A stretch of DNA of 64,000 nucleotides from Escarpia spicata (Eukaryota > Annelida > Polychaeta > Sabellida > Siboglinidae): positions 19,436,770-19,500,769 of the forward strand of contig OZ023217.1 of the NCBI GenBank assembly GCA_963995525.1. Direction: 5' to 3'. The notes under the pieces are model-generated. The model was given only the letters and a program-made list of their open reading frames with translations. It was not told the DNA's origin and did not search any database. Below, piece after piece: positions 41,656 through 53,100 of this stretch (position 1 is the first letter of the stretch; every line of letters begins with the position of its first letter). Both the position numbers and the translations under genes were made by a program.

Positions 41656-42363
41656 CTGCTTAATTTAGTACTGTCTCTTCTGAGAACAAAGCTTATTATG
41701 GACTCCTGGCTTATGCTTAATTTAGTTAATTAAACAACTTAAAGGACTATTATTTTCTAATGTTGCTGGTTTGAATGATATTTGAATTGAATAAAATGGA
41801 TTGAATTAAATTTGTATTGATCCTTTTTGTGAGTACATATTGAATTGGAATTGAATTGGAATTGATCCTTGGTAGATACGTACATACGAATTGGAATTGA
41901 TTTGGAATTGTTAAAAGTGGATTGAACCCAGGTCTGCTTGGCCATAATACACCCTAATAACATTCAGTGGTATTTGAATGGTATTTTTGTAATGCAAAGG
42001 TAAGTTCAGATGCAATACTCCAAATTGTACTTACTGTATCTAGACATATTTAATCCAGTAAGATCATATAATTGGTCGCTATCATAAGAGCCACCCAAAT
42101 CATGTTCTTCTGCAATCTAGCACTAGTACGTGTTGTATATATGTGAACAGAAAAAATGTTTTTATGTTTGGGTCTACCAACCACGTCACTACAGTTACTT
42201 ATTATTTATGGTAGTGTTTTAACTATCTGTTTGTAGTTATAAATTGCACGTTGTATCTACAACAATGCTACATTACCGTTATCAGTGGTTGGCAGCGACC
42301 AGTGATTCATTCATAACATTGTATATCTACTGGTAACAGCCTTGGCTCTGCTGCCAAGCAGGA
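41656..42363. other. AT-rich non-coding region with GAATTG repeats
   Basis: From about 41775 to 41920 the words GGAATTGAATTGGAATTG and TTGATCCTT recur in a loose tandem of roughly 65 bp. A small minus-strand frame across it is an artefact. No gene seen. Confidence 0.5.
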
Positions 42364-42635
42364 ATTGTAAAGTTTGTATATACGCTTTGTGTTTCATTTA
42401 TCTTCTGTATTATACAATTCCAAAATAACCTACCCACCTACAATACGTACATTATTCAGATACACACAATTAAGTATTGAAATGTAAAACATACATTGTA
42501 AATTTATATAAAATAAATATAATATCCCAGCCAGCACGCCACCCTCGGCCCGAGGGCGGTTCTGAGCGGCAGGGAAGCGGCACCCATCGGCACACAACAG
42601 CCGCCTGCCAGCCGCTCTCCAGCCGCTGTTGACCG
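42364..42635 (-). repeat. Dispersed repeat R, copy 2
   Basis: The minus strand matches 34626-34862 (about 85-90% by eye) with the same 3' end ACAAACTTTA. This copy extends further 5' (CGGTCAACAGCGGCTGG), so copy 1 is the shorter one. Confidence 0.85.
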
Positions 42636-43062
42636 AATGACAGATAGTCATTTATTAGCAGTCGGGCTTCCCTCTGCTGGAGCACTCGGGTAGTTACATT
42701 TGACACTACGGTGTACCGCCATTTTTGAACAGAGTCCTGACTGGCAGTTAGGGGAAACAGTAAAGGCAGAGCTCCAGGGAAAAGGTACGTTTTTAAACAT
42801 TCTGTTGTAAATCTTTGTACATTTCTATATTATTCAAATACATTATTTTTGGCATGACTTTATAAGCACACATCGTCAGACTAATAACATTACTGCCTAT
42901 GTCACTTTTTGGCAGTATTAAGATATGCACGGTTTCCAAGTAGCAGTAAACATCTGCATCTGCCACACAATTGCCTAAGTCATATATTTGTTGTCTGTTA
43001 CAGATCGTTTTGTAAAATTGCTGACGTCAGCCGTGTGACTTAGGCAGTTTTACTCATCACAA

Positions 43063-43482
43063 TGGCGGCTCCCAAGCGGTTGTTGTTGGGAAGAATTAAT
43101 GGAGAAAAAGCACTGTTGATGATACAAGCATTGGACACAAGTGGCAATATGTTGAAAATTATGTTAACTGCATGATACAGATGCTATATATATATATTAT
43201 AATACATACCATAGAAGGTGCCGATTTGGCGTTTTAACATTTAGATCTCAATGTAAATTTTGCCTAATGTCAGTGCTGCGGCCTGCCATGTTAAGCTGAC
43301 ACTGACAGCATCAGTGGTTAAACGGTTGGTTAAGCGATACGTATGTGAGTGTGACCGCTTTTTCAGTGTGTGCTACTATGAGTTATTTTATTTACCTGTA
43401 ATGTCAGTCTGCTCATTTCCAGTCAGGATTGTCCTCAATTTCATATATTTTTCATCTACACTTATCCATTATTATGGAAACA

Positions 43483-43522
<40 letters not shown>

Positions 43523-45363
43523 CACACGCGCGCGCGCGCACACTGTATTATTGTAATTTATTTACAGGAAGTGAACTTGATGACAGAGAATGATGAATGT
43601 CAACCAGCTGTAGTTAATGCAACAGATAATACAATCGCATCCAATGAAGACAGTGAGGAAGCTGCCACGGTGGAGAGTTCTAAAACGTCATAAACGCCCA
43701 TCTGCTGCCAAATGGAAACAAAATAAAGCAAAAATCGAACGACTTGCCCGTGGTAAATATACAAACCAGAAGGGCCAGGAGAAGGCAGCCAGACAAATGG
43801 GACGCCAAGGTGGATCATCATATTGTCAAAAGTCAGAGTTACGAGCATGTCAGTCTATCGATGAGGCGAAGAGACAATACATTTTAAATAAATTTTGGTT
43901 GATGTCCACTTGGGAAGAGCGCTATACCTATATTAGGACATTATAGTCACAACGGTGGAGGTGAAACAAAAGAAAACAAAACATAATTCGAAACGCAGTC
44001 ATTCCTATTGCTACGTTTTAAAGCCACATGATGGAACTGCCATTCCTGTCTGCAAGAAGCTATTTGCACCAACCTTTGGGGGTGACTGAACGCACAATTA
44101 CTTAGTGGCTGGATGGAGACGCTACTACTTCAGTGCCCCAAAAAAGAACACCCAAAACTGGTAAGAATGATACATTTACAAAATAACACTGACAATCACT
44201 TATTTCCATAAATCAGAACTATCAACTTTTGTATTAAACTAAAGTTACAATTCATTTTAATTAGCCTGCATGATAATGTCAACAGCACGACAGTCATAAA
44301 CAACTAAAATAACCTTTCAACGTTACTACCTGCGTTAACTTTGTTAGCATGCTGGCTTAGTTTAGTTTCATGTCAATTATTTGTTTTCAGGAATAGGTAC
44401 ATCTGTGTCAGAGGAAGAAATTAATTTTCTGAAGAACTGGCTGAGAGATTTGTCAACTGTTTCATCTCACTACTGTCGAAACATTCCTACATATCGAGAG
44501 AAGAAGTTTCTGTATCCTGGAACAACGATATCCAGCCTTCATGTATTGTACAAATCGTCAGCACTGGGTGCTGGTATTAGGCCTGTTAGCTGTGCATTTA
44601 TCAATACTGTATTTCATGACATGAATTCCTCAGTGTTTGTTCCTAGGAAGGATCAATGTACAAGTGCAAAGCATGGCAACATTGATCCAGAAAAACACAA
44701 CGCTCACATAACCAAAAAAAAACGAAGCTAGGGATAAAAAACAAAAGATAAAGAAATAGCTAATGACAAACTTCTGTCTGGACGATGGATGTGCAAGCTG
44801 TCTTATTGTGTCCAAAATCAAACACTAGTACGATATGTACTATAGAACCAAACTTCATATTCATGACTTCACATTTTATAATCTCAAGACGAATCAGGGA
44901 TGCTGTTATCTCTGGGACGAAACTGAAGGAGACTTGAGCAGTGCCATGTTTGTTACGACCACTTCAAGGTGTATCTGCAAGAACATCTCTTAATAAAACA
45001 TCTTATTATCTGGAGTGACGGCTGTGGCTACCGTAATAGAAATGTCACATTGACCAACACGTATCAACATTTAGCTCAGCAATATAGCATTACTGTCTAC
45101 CAGAAATATCTAGTTGCAGGGCATACACAGATGGAATGTAATAGCATGCATAGTACAATAGAGCGAAAACTTGTGTCTGACGTATACACACCGCGCGAAT
45201 ATGAGGTGATCATGCAAAGTGCGCGCATTTGTCCCTCGCCGTACATTGTCAAGCAAATAAGACACTCTGATGTTCACACATTCACCCATGCCTATGTCAA
45301 CAGCATTAGGCCAGGGAAGAGATCTGGTGATCATACTGTATTTGATCTCAGAGGTTTGAAGTA
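43063..45363 (+). pseudogene. DDE/RNase-H-like transposase gene of a widespread uncharacterised animal family, broken
   Basis: A possible first exon starts MAAPKRLLLGRINGEKALLM (43063-43173). A second starts after TTTACAG at 43568, holds a basic region (43690-43800) and ILNKFWLMSTWEERYTYI, and reaches a GTAAGA donor at 44162. A third starts after TTTTCAG at 44391 and gives SSHYCRNIPTYREKKFL, VFVPRKDQCTSAKHG, then after frameshifts WSDGCGYRNRNVTL and VAGHTQMECNSMHSTIERKL, ending SIRPGKRSGDHTVFDLRGLK. The SHYCR, PKKDQC-like, SDxCGxxNRN (Asp) and GHTQxExxSxH (Glu) blocks recur in many invertebrate multicopy genes; I read them as an RNase-H-fold DDE core, by inference. At least four frame breaks make it inactive. 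Confidence 0.65.
43480..43544. repeat. (ACGC)n-(GC)n microsatellite
   Basis: About ten ACGC units are followed by alternating CGCGCGCGCG and CACA. Pure purine-pyrimidine alternation of this kind can adopt Z-DNA. It lies in the intron before the second exon of the transposase-like gene. Confidence 0.95.
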
Positions 45364-45411
45364 GAACAGTCAGGGTGTTGTTTGCTTCAAGCTAGGGTTT
45401 TCAGATGACGA

Positions 45412-45790
45412 GGTTTGGCAAGCGTCTACACCCCCTTCCGGTGCAGCCCGAAACAATGTGGCTAAGGCTATCTGAAACACGTCTGCCAATTACAGCGCGG
45501 AAATTTAACGACTTGCAAGCAATGAAGTGTACCATAACACGAGAAGCTCACAATTACTTCGATAATCTACCCCACGCATAAAGACGTATCTATGTGTTAC
45601 CATAGATGGAACCAGAGCGTCTACACCCCTTCGGGTACAGCCCGAAAGAAAGTGGCGCGGAAATGTAATGACTTGCAAGCCATGAAGTGTGTCATAGCAC
45701 AAGAAGCTCACAATTACTTTGATAATCTACCCCACGCATAAAGACGTGTCTGTATGTTACCATAGATGGAACCAGAGCGTCTATAGAGTC
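45412..45790 (+). repeat. Tandem duplication of the transposase gene 3' end, ~180-bp units
   Basis: Unit 1 (about 45418-45594) and unit 2 (about 45615-45780) share GCGTCTACACCCCTTC, ACAGCCCGAAA, GGCGCGGAAAT (GCGCGGAAAT in unit 1), GACTTGCAAGC, AGAAGCTCACAATTACTT, GATAATCTACCCCACGCATAA and GTTACCATAGATGGAACCAG. Both encode EAHNYFDNLPHA then stop, so the C-terminal exon of the transposase-like gene was copied in tandem. A third GCGTCTAT starts after unit 2. Confidence 0.85.
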
Positions 45791-45984
45791 AATGTTACCA
45801 AATATGATGCACATTTTTAGGATTCTTATTGTTTTCCGGTTATCTTACCTTAGAGTTAGTAAAATTGCCTATGTTACTAATAAGTTTGCGTCTATAATAT
45901 TACCACAGAAATGATAAAATTGCCTATGTCATTTAGAAATTTGCCTAACTCACACAATTGTTGAAATATTTTTGCGTAAGTCAT

Positions 45985-48540
45985 CTTGATTAGCATTAAC
46001 ATATTATTTTAGCATATTATTTCAGAAAATCACTTATTGGTCTTGAGGGGTGCGATTTATAGTAAATGTGTGTATGTTGATCCTGATGACAGTACTAACA
46101 ACTACCAATGCAACTCATCGTCAACAATTAACAACTTAAAAGTCTTAAGATGTCTACTGAATGTATTTCTTACAAGTAATTTGCTTTTGGTGTGAAATAA
46201 TATAGTTTTCTCTTTTTGCGCAGAATTATTGCATGCATATTTAATCAAAGGATAATTAATTATATTTCAAAATAAAGTTTTGTGGAAGCTATTTTAAAAT
46301 TATTGTGCTGATGAGAAACCTGACATTTATTTTATAAAAGTAAAGTAAAATTATTTTATGTGACCTTATTGTGAGACAACATATGTTTAATATTTTACAC
46401 ATTTTATAGATACTATGCATTGTACAATGCGATACCTTCTTTGAAGAAATTAAATATTTGTGTACATAATATTCCAAATGCTGTCAGAAAGAATGAAGTG
46501 GCAACATTGCCACTGACTACAACATCAGGAGAACATTCGAAAGTACTCCAAGACTGCCTTTGACGGGAATGGTGTTAGACAGCACCGGATAACAAATGCA
46601 GCTGGATGTAGCAGAAGAGAGTTTATGGACAATAAAAATTAAGCAGCCTTTTTATAAAATATTTGAGTTGTCATGTGCCGCACAAATCAATGGCCACTAA
46701 TTTTTAATTGCAACTTTGCTTTTTTATTTTCTTGTATTACATTATGTGTTTGTTATACACACTGGAGTTGTTTGCGTATTTAATTTTAGTTTATAATAAT
46801 TGGAGGGGATACTCGACACCCATTCTTTTTTTGAAGCAGATTACATTTGTTATGTTCCTAAATAATATATTACTATATTATTTTATTGTTTTTAACTTCC
46901 AAATTCCAGTTAATCCCAATTACATTACATTAGAGTGACAATGCGTGATGGTTACTACTGAAATGTTCACGTTATAAGACCAATACACATAAATGCATGC
47001 ATGCGTATAATTTGCCGGACAAACATCCCTCGGCCCGCAGGCGGATGTCGACAGGCGGGTGGGACTAATAAAAGTATCCTTATTCTTAAAATGTCTAAAA
47101 ACTTTTCATAATGTTAATTTGCATGCCTCCAGCAATTTTTTTGTAGATGGCATTATTATGTCATAGATATTCGGCTTTTCGTCAATTGCAATATTTAATG
47201 CATTTTTTGTTTTGCCGATCAATTAATTTATAGGTCAATCGCAATTAGTTTTATAGTTTGTATATGTTATTTTCACCAAAACGAAATATGGACCTAACAC
47301 AAATATGCACAGACGAATTAGCATATCAGAGTGAATATTCGATATGTTTGCTTTTTTTTAAATTAATGTGAGATGCAAACAAATCGAACTGCATTCGATA
47401 AGAAACAAGCCAGTCATGGTCACTGGTGAGCGGGTTCATTTGTTGCTTGTTGACATACGCTAAAGACAGACAGGAGTAGTTACTTGCAGATTATCTGATT
47501 ACAACCGCTCCGGGGGCTGTTTCGGACGCGCTTTCATACGTAAGTTGTGCTTTATCGCAGTCCGTATTTCACTGTATTAAGTTAAACTGATATTATTAGA
47601 AAAACATGTGTACTTTTGTCAAGTATTTATTGGGACGCGTTTAACGGTCCATATTGGCCTAAGGTAGCCTGCGTTTCTGAGCGATAATATGTAGATTTAA
47701 CTAGCGCACCGAGTGTGAATGAGACTGAGAGGACTTGTGGTTGTGCTGTGGTGTGTTGACATGCAGTTCTGATCACTATTCCGGTGCTAAAATACAGCAT
47801 ACGTTTTTAGGACAAGAACACGCTTTATCAGTACATTTGACGTCTTGGTGAGCAGATAACATCATCATCATCGACATCGATTCATCGTACATCACTACAT
47901 ATAGGTATGTGGACAAAAATGTCAAGCTTGCCCGATGTCTAAACAAATAACACTGATGAAAAGAGGTTTAAAAAACATAAACAATGATACCGAAATCACT
48001 TAATTATGTTGAATATTAATGGAGTTATTGATTTTTTTGTTTCAGGAATCGGCCTTTGTTTTAGTCCTACTAAATACATACATTTGCATTACAGCTGTGT
48101 GACCGAAAATGTGACTTTTTCCTCAAAAAAGCATGTAACTTCCTTAATAATAAAGATATCTTCATAACATTTGGAATGAAGATATAGAGTAATGAGTTCT
48201 TTCAAAAGATCTAATCAAAACTGCAATATAAGATACAAGTATTAATTAATTAGTGTTAATAATATTAATTACAGCCGTCCAGTCCACACCTGAAATTACA
48301 GAAACTATCCTAAAAATGAATCAGTAATATACAAAATGTAGTTGTTTTTACCTTTCAAAGCCAAATAACTGTTCTTGGTTAGTTGTTTTGAATGAACAGA
48401 GTATTTGATGACAACAATGAGCAGTGGGCTGTTTAGTGCTAGTATGGCTGGTACTTGGTTGGATTTCCTGAGAAATGTCAATGTGCAAGTCAAACTTCTG
48501 ATTGCATATGGACGAAAATGTGATTAATTCATTTGAATCA
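45985..48540. other. Long AT-rich intergenic stretch, no gene
   Basis: I find no supportable coding sequence. Minor items: a GC-richer patch at 47030-47075 (CCCTCGGCCCGCAGGCGGATG); an exon-like block at 47470-47540 ending in ATACGTAAGT, a good donor, that may be a 5' non-coding exon; and CATCATCATC at 47860. The hydrophobic frame at 46708-46938 is AT-driven. Confidence 0.5.
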
Positions 48541-48852
48541 CTAAGTTTTTTTTAACTTATTGTCTATAGTTTGTGATACAGTTCTCTTAATTGCATTATT
48601 TAAGGTATTTGAGCCTTGTTCAGCATAGATTGATGGAAAATGTGCTCGCAATTGTTTCTCTGTCTTGGCTCTGCTACACTCCCCCGAGGTAATATACAAG
48701 TATAGTATGTGTCTATTACAAAGATCATCAACCTTTGGAAGAGTTGAGAAATTATCCAGAATATGCTGCTTTTTCAATATCAACATGGGTACCACTACCA
48801 GGTGGCCCTCCACGGGACTTCTTCTTTGGAGGCATCTATACATCATGAAAAA
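48541..48852 (-). pseudogene. Small basic protein gene, frameshifted (unrecognised)
   Basis: On the minus strand ATG near 48832 opens MPPKKKSRGGPPGSGTHVDI, a basic nuclear-localisation-like start, to a stop after about 27 codons. A neighbouring frame continues as LDNFSTLPKVDDLCNRHILY and then KTEKQLRAHFPSIYAEQGSN to 48541. One frameshift near 48755 would join them into about 100 residues. I cannot assign a family; it may be transposon-derived. Confidence 0.4.
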
Positions 48853-48904
48853 GAAACAATATTTTTCAGAAATATATAACAATTCAATAGATATGCAGAG
48901 CTAA

Positions 48905-50063
48905 CAAGTTTGGCTTAAATGAAATTCCACCTGAAATGCAAAATAATTCCCTTTCATGAAAGTAAAAACACTTTCTCTGCATCACACCCCTAAGAGCACA
49001 TGGTGATTTGTTTGTAAACATTGAACTAGAGCCAACCAGATTGAGAGAAATTGGTCACATGACCTGAATGCGTGTTTTAGTGACGGAAAGAACTGGTCAT
49101 AAATCCACAAGCATCTGCTTTGTGGTAAATCATCTGGCAATTAAACACATATTTCTAATGTCCTAAATCATAGCTACAGCTGCACAAAACATAACATATA
49201 TGATTTCTACAATATAAACATGTTTAAATCAGCAGAGATGGTGCAACCATTTTCATTTGCCATGACGCATCGACGCTGCTGCTTCTCAAGATTCCGCAAG
49301 CTGACAAACCACTTCGCAACATAAGATCGTTTTAAAACTTTGTCAGTTATGATATAAAAACCTATATTTTATGTCTATATACCTTTCATTACCGCCTATA
49401 GAGTTTATCACAGTTTTCTTTTGCGTTGAAATGGGGACTAGTTTTCGGAAAAGCGTCCAAGGCTAAATAATTGTCGGATTTGAACAAATCAAAAACGCGG
49501 CAGTCAATGAATATCCCGACTACGTGATATCCAGTGAATCACTCGGATTTTCCGTTCCAACAGCCAGTCACAGGGCGCTCTTTGTGGGGATGCCCTCAAC
49601 GCCAGGCGAGACCCCGGAAGCACGAATTTGGAACAAAGATGGCGGACACTGATCGACATATATCCACATACCTACTACATAGACATAGACAGTACATGCA
49701 ATGTATGCGAGATCATAGACATATACATAGTTCAAGTTGCCCTCATGTCAATTTATCAACGTTTTCGTTTTTTTTGGTACCCAGATGGCTTGTTTTATGT
49801 ATCGTAATCTTCAGTTTGCTACTATCAGTGTCTACTATTTTCGCTCCCCAATCTATGATGTGTCACATGTACTAATGAAGCTTGCGTGGTGTGCATGCAA
49901 ATAGGCCTCTACAAGGTAACTGACATCTTAGATATATTAAAAAGAATAAAAATGAACTACTCTGAAGAATGTTCAGTTACTTTTACCTAATCCTACATAT
50001 TAACTAAGTAAGTACCTAGGGTGTTTCTCTTTCCGAATGAAGTAAACTCATGAAGTGGACGTG
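48905..50063. other. Probable upstream / 5' non-coding region of the zinc-finger gene
   Basis: No coding sequence is convincing. AAAGATGGCGG at 49635-49645 is a YY1-type promoter element often found at housekeeping transcription starts; it lies about 420 bp before the first coding exon. The ATG inside it (MADTDRHISTYL) opens a frame of about 80 codons with no known features, so I do not treat it as coding. Confidence 0.45.
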
Positions 50064-50184
50064 ATGGAGCAGACATCCTCGACCTTTGAACTGCGACTGC
50101 CCGCTATGTTGCTGGATGTGTGCTGCAATGTAGCGGCAGCTCAAACTGGCAACTCTCGGAGGCTTAGTGCAGTCACAGCAGGAG
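50064..50184 (+). CDS. Zinc-finger gene, coding exon 1
   Basis: Begins MEQTSSTFELRLPAMLL and ends in phase 1 at a GCAAGT donor (AG|GCAAGT), the strongest form of the rare GC donor. The next exon supplies GEDVEISV in frame. If this intron is not real, coding would have to begin elsewhere. Confidence 0.65.
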
Positions 50185-53100
50185 GCAAGTTTTGTGAACT
50201 TATTTGATTTTTGATAGTGGGTAAATGAACTTTCCAACAAAATTAATTATAAATTAGGCCTAAGTAACAGTGCCATTTTAGATTAAATGCATTTTTGCCA
50301 ACTGGTATAAATATGGGTAATGAACTTTCCAGATTTGCTTGTGATAAAGTAGGCCTAACAATGCCATTTCAGCTTAAGTGCAGAAACAATGGAATCATGT
50401 TTTTGTGACTGGTAAAGTCTCAAGTCCTGCAGCGTTACTATTCATAGAACTGTAACCAGCAAACGTCATGTTTACAGTGGATTTGTTTATATTTTCAGGG
50501 GAAGATGTAGAAATAAGTGTAAGATGCGAGAAGGAGTGGATTCTACTTTTATTCCAAGGTTAGTTCATTGGTATTTGGTTTCAAGACTCAGTTGGGTGCG
50601 GTGGTCTAGCAATAGATTGCCAGAGTGTCAGATAAGAGGACAATGGTTCGATTCCACCAGCCGCTATTTCAAAACTTAGCAATTTTGATCACCTCACATG
50701 TCTGTGTCTTTTGGAAGAGATACAAAGCCATTGGACTTTTTGTTTCATTTTATGCAATTCACAATTTAAGCAGCACTGTCATTGTGACTGTTTCTCTCAG
50801 GAGGTCGATTACGTTAGATTGTCATTCGCCACATCTCTCTGTGTTGTGCTGTTCTTACATGGTCTTCAAGACCATTACCTCATGTAGCCCATTCATGCTT
50901 TGCTGTTGTTTCAAATTGTTTGTCCACGTGGGTTTTCTTCTTTCTCAGCCTCTTGTGCCATGAATGATTCCCTGTAATACATCCCGTTGGATTCTTTCTT
51001 TTCTGATGATGTGACCAACAATTACAGTTTATTGCCACACAGCCACAATACAGAATGACAGGCCTGAGAACATTGAAGTTCTTCTCAAATCACTCAAGAA
51101 ACATTTAAGAACATAGCATTTTAAATGTGTGCACAATTAACACGATTACATAATTTAACTAGTAACTTTAATTTGTATTTTTTGTTATATACACAGTTGT
51201 ACTAATAATTGTAAAGTTTTGTGTGTGTTTATATAGTTGTGTATAGTAATAGTAATATTATGTGTGTAATACACTGTCTATATGTTGTATAGATTTATGA
51301 TGTTTAAATCATTACTATTGTAATATTGTTTGTTTCTGTATTATATTAATTGAAAAATTGCTTCTAAAACAGACCCACACTAGTACGTTGTCACACTAAT
51401 TTGTGAGTCCAGCTTTGATTGTTAGAATTGTTTATTGTAAATTACCTTTAATGATGTACTGTAATATAATTGACAGGAGCAGCAGGGAGCATTATTGATG
51501 TTCTCAATGACCAGTGGAGATGTTCCATTGAAAGCATCAATGTCATGCCACAGCCAAGTCTCAGAACACACGTTGCACAGAGTTTTTCTGCAGGTAAGTG
51601 TCAGCCCAGGATATCTGATCATCCTGCTACAGGAGTCGAAGAAAATGGGGAAACTACTTGCAAGAAACCTGCAGCAACAGACGTCTTGGTGCACCAGGCA
51701 TTAGTGCATAATCAAGCATTAGTGCATCGGACATCAGAGCAACAGCAGTCAGAGAAGCATGTGACATCAAACGAGATGAAAACCGAGAGTGGACAGTTAC
51801 AAAGAAAGTCACAACGTGTGCAGGAAAGAGAGCAAAGGTTGTCCACAGATGTTGCTGAAGTAGACGGGGAAAATGCAGCACTCAATAAAACAGGTATTTT
51901 TATAAAATTAATGCATGCACACGGTTCATGTTCAATCCTTGCTTTTAAGTCGGTCTAACGTTAAAAGCACTGCACATAACTCCATGAGGGAATAAAATTA
52001 CTGTTGGTTTTTTCTTCTAGGGCTCTTGCGGGTAAAGGGTAAACAAGTCCATACAGCAGAAATATTTTTTTCCTTTTTAAACTGTTGTACTTTTAATGGT
52101 AATATAATATATCTTCATGCAATTTTGCAATTATTTGACCTTGTCCTTAAATATAAAACGTTTTTAAAAATAACATGTTGTAAGTTGTATTGCTTATAAC
52201 AATAGAGAATCACATTAAATGTATCTGATTAGACATACATAAGGATAGCTAATGTAACTTTTATTGTGTACGAAATCGGCTGGGCTTAGTATAGTACACT
52301 GTACCTTTAATGCTTAATGAATTACTTTATTTGTTTGTATTTCTAATGTAAAGCATGTTGAATAGTTCTTCATACAATTTCATGCTATATAAGTATTGTT
52401 ATTATTTTAAATTTATTTCCAGACTTTGTTTACCCATCACTCATGTTTTCAGGCACCCGAGGCATGCATGCAAAGATAAGTAAACGAACACAAAACAGTT
52501 GTAAGAATTCACAGAAGCAGAAGAAACCATCAGCAGGTAGAGTCTTTATGTGTGGTGTTAGCAGTGAATCAATGATGGATGATGCAGTTCACTCTTGCAT
52601 GGGGAGTGATCAGTCTGACGCCAGCGTAGATGAAGACCTCATTGAAGACACCTCACCACTAGGGGGTGCTGGAGACAACCAGTTACACATGAAGCATATC
52701 AAGGATGTTGACAACGAGGAAGGTAATCGGACCGAGGTCGTCAGAACAGCAAGGAAGAAACGTCGTACTATCACTGACCCAAACGTCCAGCCATATCTAT
52801 GTCCAGAGTGTGGCCATCCTTTTATAGTTGCCATATCGTTGATGAAGCACATAGCCTCGACGCACCGTCAGTTGCCAAACTACGCCGCGATCGTGAATGC
52901 AGCAGAGGACATGCGCGCCAGTCGACTGAAAGCCGCTAGCGCCATCTCCGTGTCCTGCCCGGTGTGCCAGCGAGACATGCGAGGTACACGTGTATTCATG
53001 CACATGCGTAAGTTTCACGAGGACGACAGCGATTTTGACTCGCTCATGATGCTCGCAAAGAAGCAGTACTATGCTGAGCGTGAGCGTGTCTATCAGTTGA

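Larger units (their letters stand above)
42893..45984 (+). mobile_element. DDE-transposase-like element flanked by GCCTA(A/T)GTCA motifs
   Basis: A transposase-like gene (43063-45363) lies between two clusters of a short motif. Left copies: CTGCCTATGTCAC 42893-42905, ATTGCCTAAGTCAT 42970-42983, and an inverted TGACTTAGGCA 43036-43046. Right copies: ATTGCCTATGTTAC 45864-45877, ATTGCCTATGTCAT 45919-45932, TTTGCCTAACTCAC 45940-45953, TTTGCGTAAGTCAT 45971-45984. Clusters of subterminal motifs on both sides are typical of class II DNA transposons. Exact ends and target duplication are not resolved. Confidence 0.6.

Noticed and set aside
34626..42635. The inverted R copies as terminal inverted repeats of one 8-kb element
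   Set aside because: The copies differ in 5' length, their outer flanks show no target duplication, and the interval contains unrelated pieces including a complete Gypsy element with its own boundaries.
46708..46938. 76-codon hydrophobic frame
   Set aside because: It is composed of AT-rich codons with no signal sequence logic, no neighbours and no family match.
49534..49875. 113-codon frame containing MADTDRHISTYL at the YY1-type motif
   Set aside because: The ATG falls inside the AAGATGGCGG motif, the peptide is low in coding character and does not join the zinc-finger exons in phase.
50594..50668. A functional tRNA gene
   Set aside because: The B-box is perfect, but the acceptor stem does not pair and no anticodon loop of normal size can be placed; a tRNA-derived SINE fits better.
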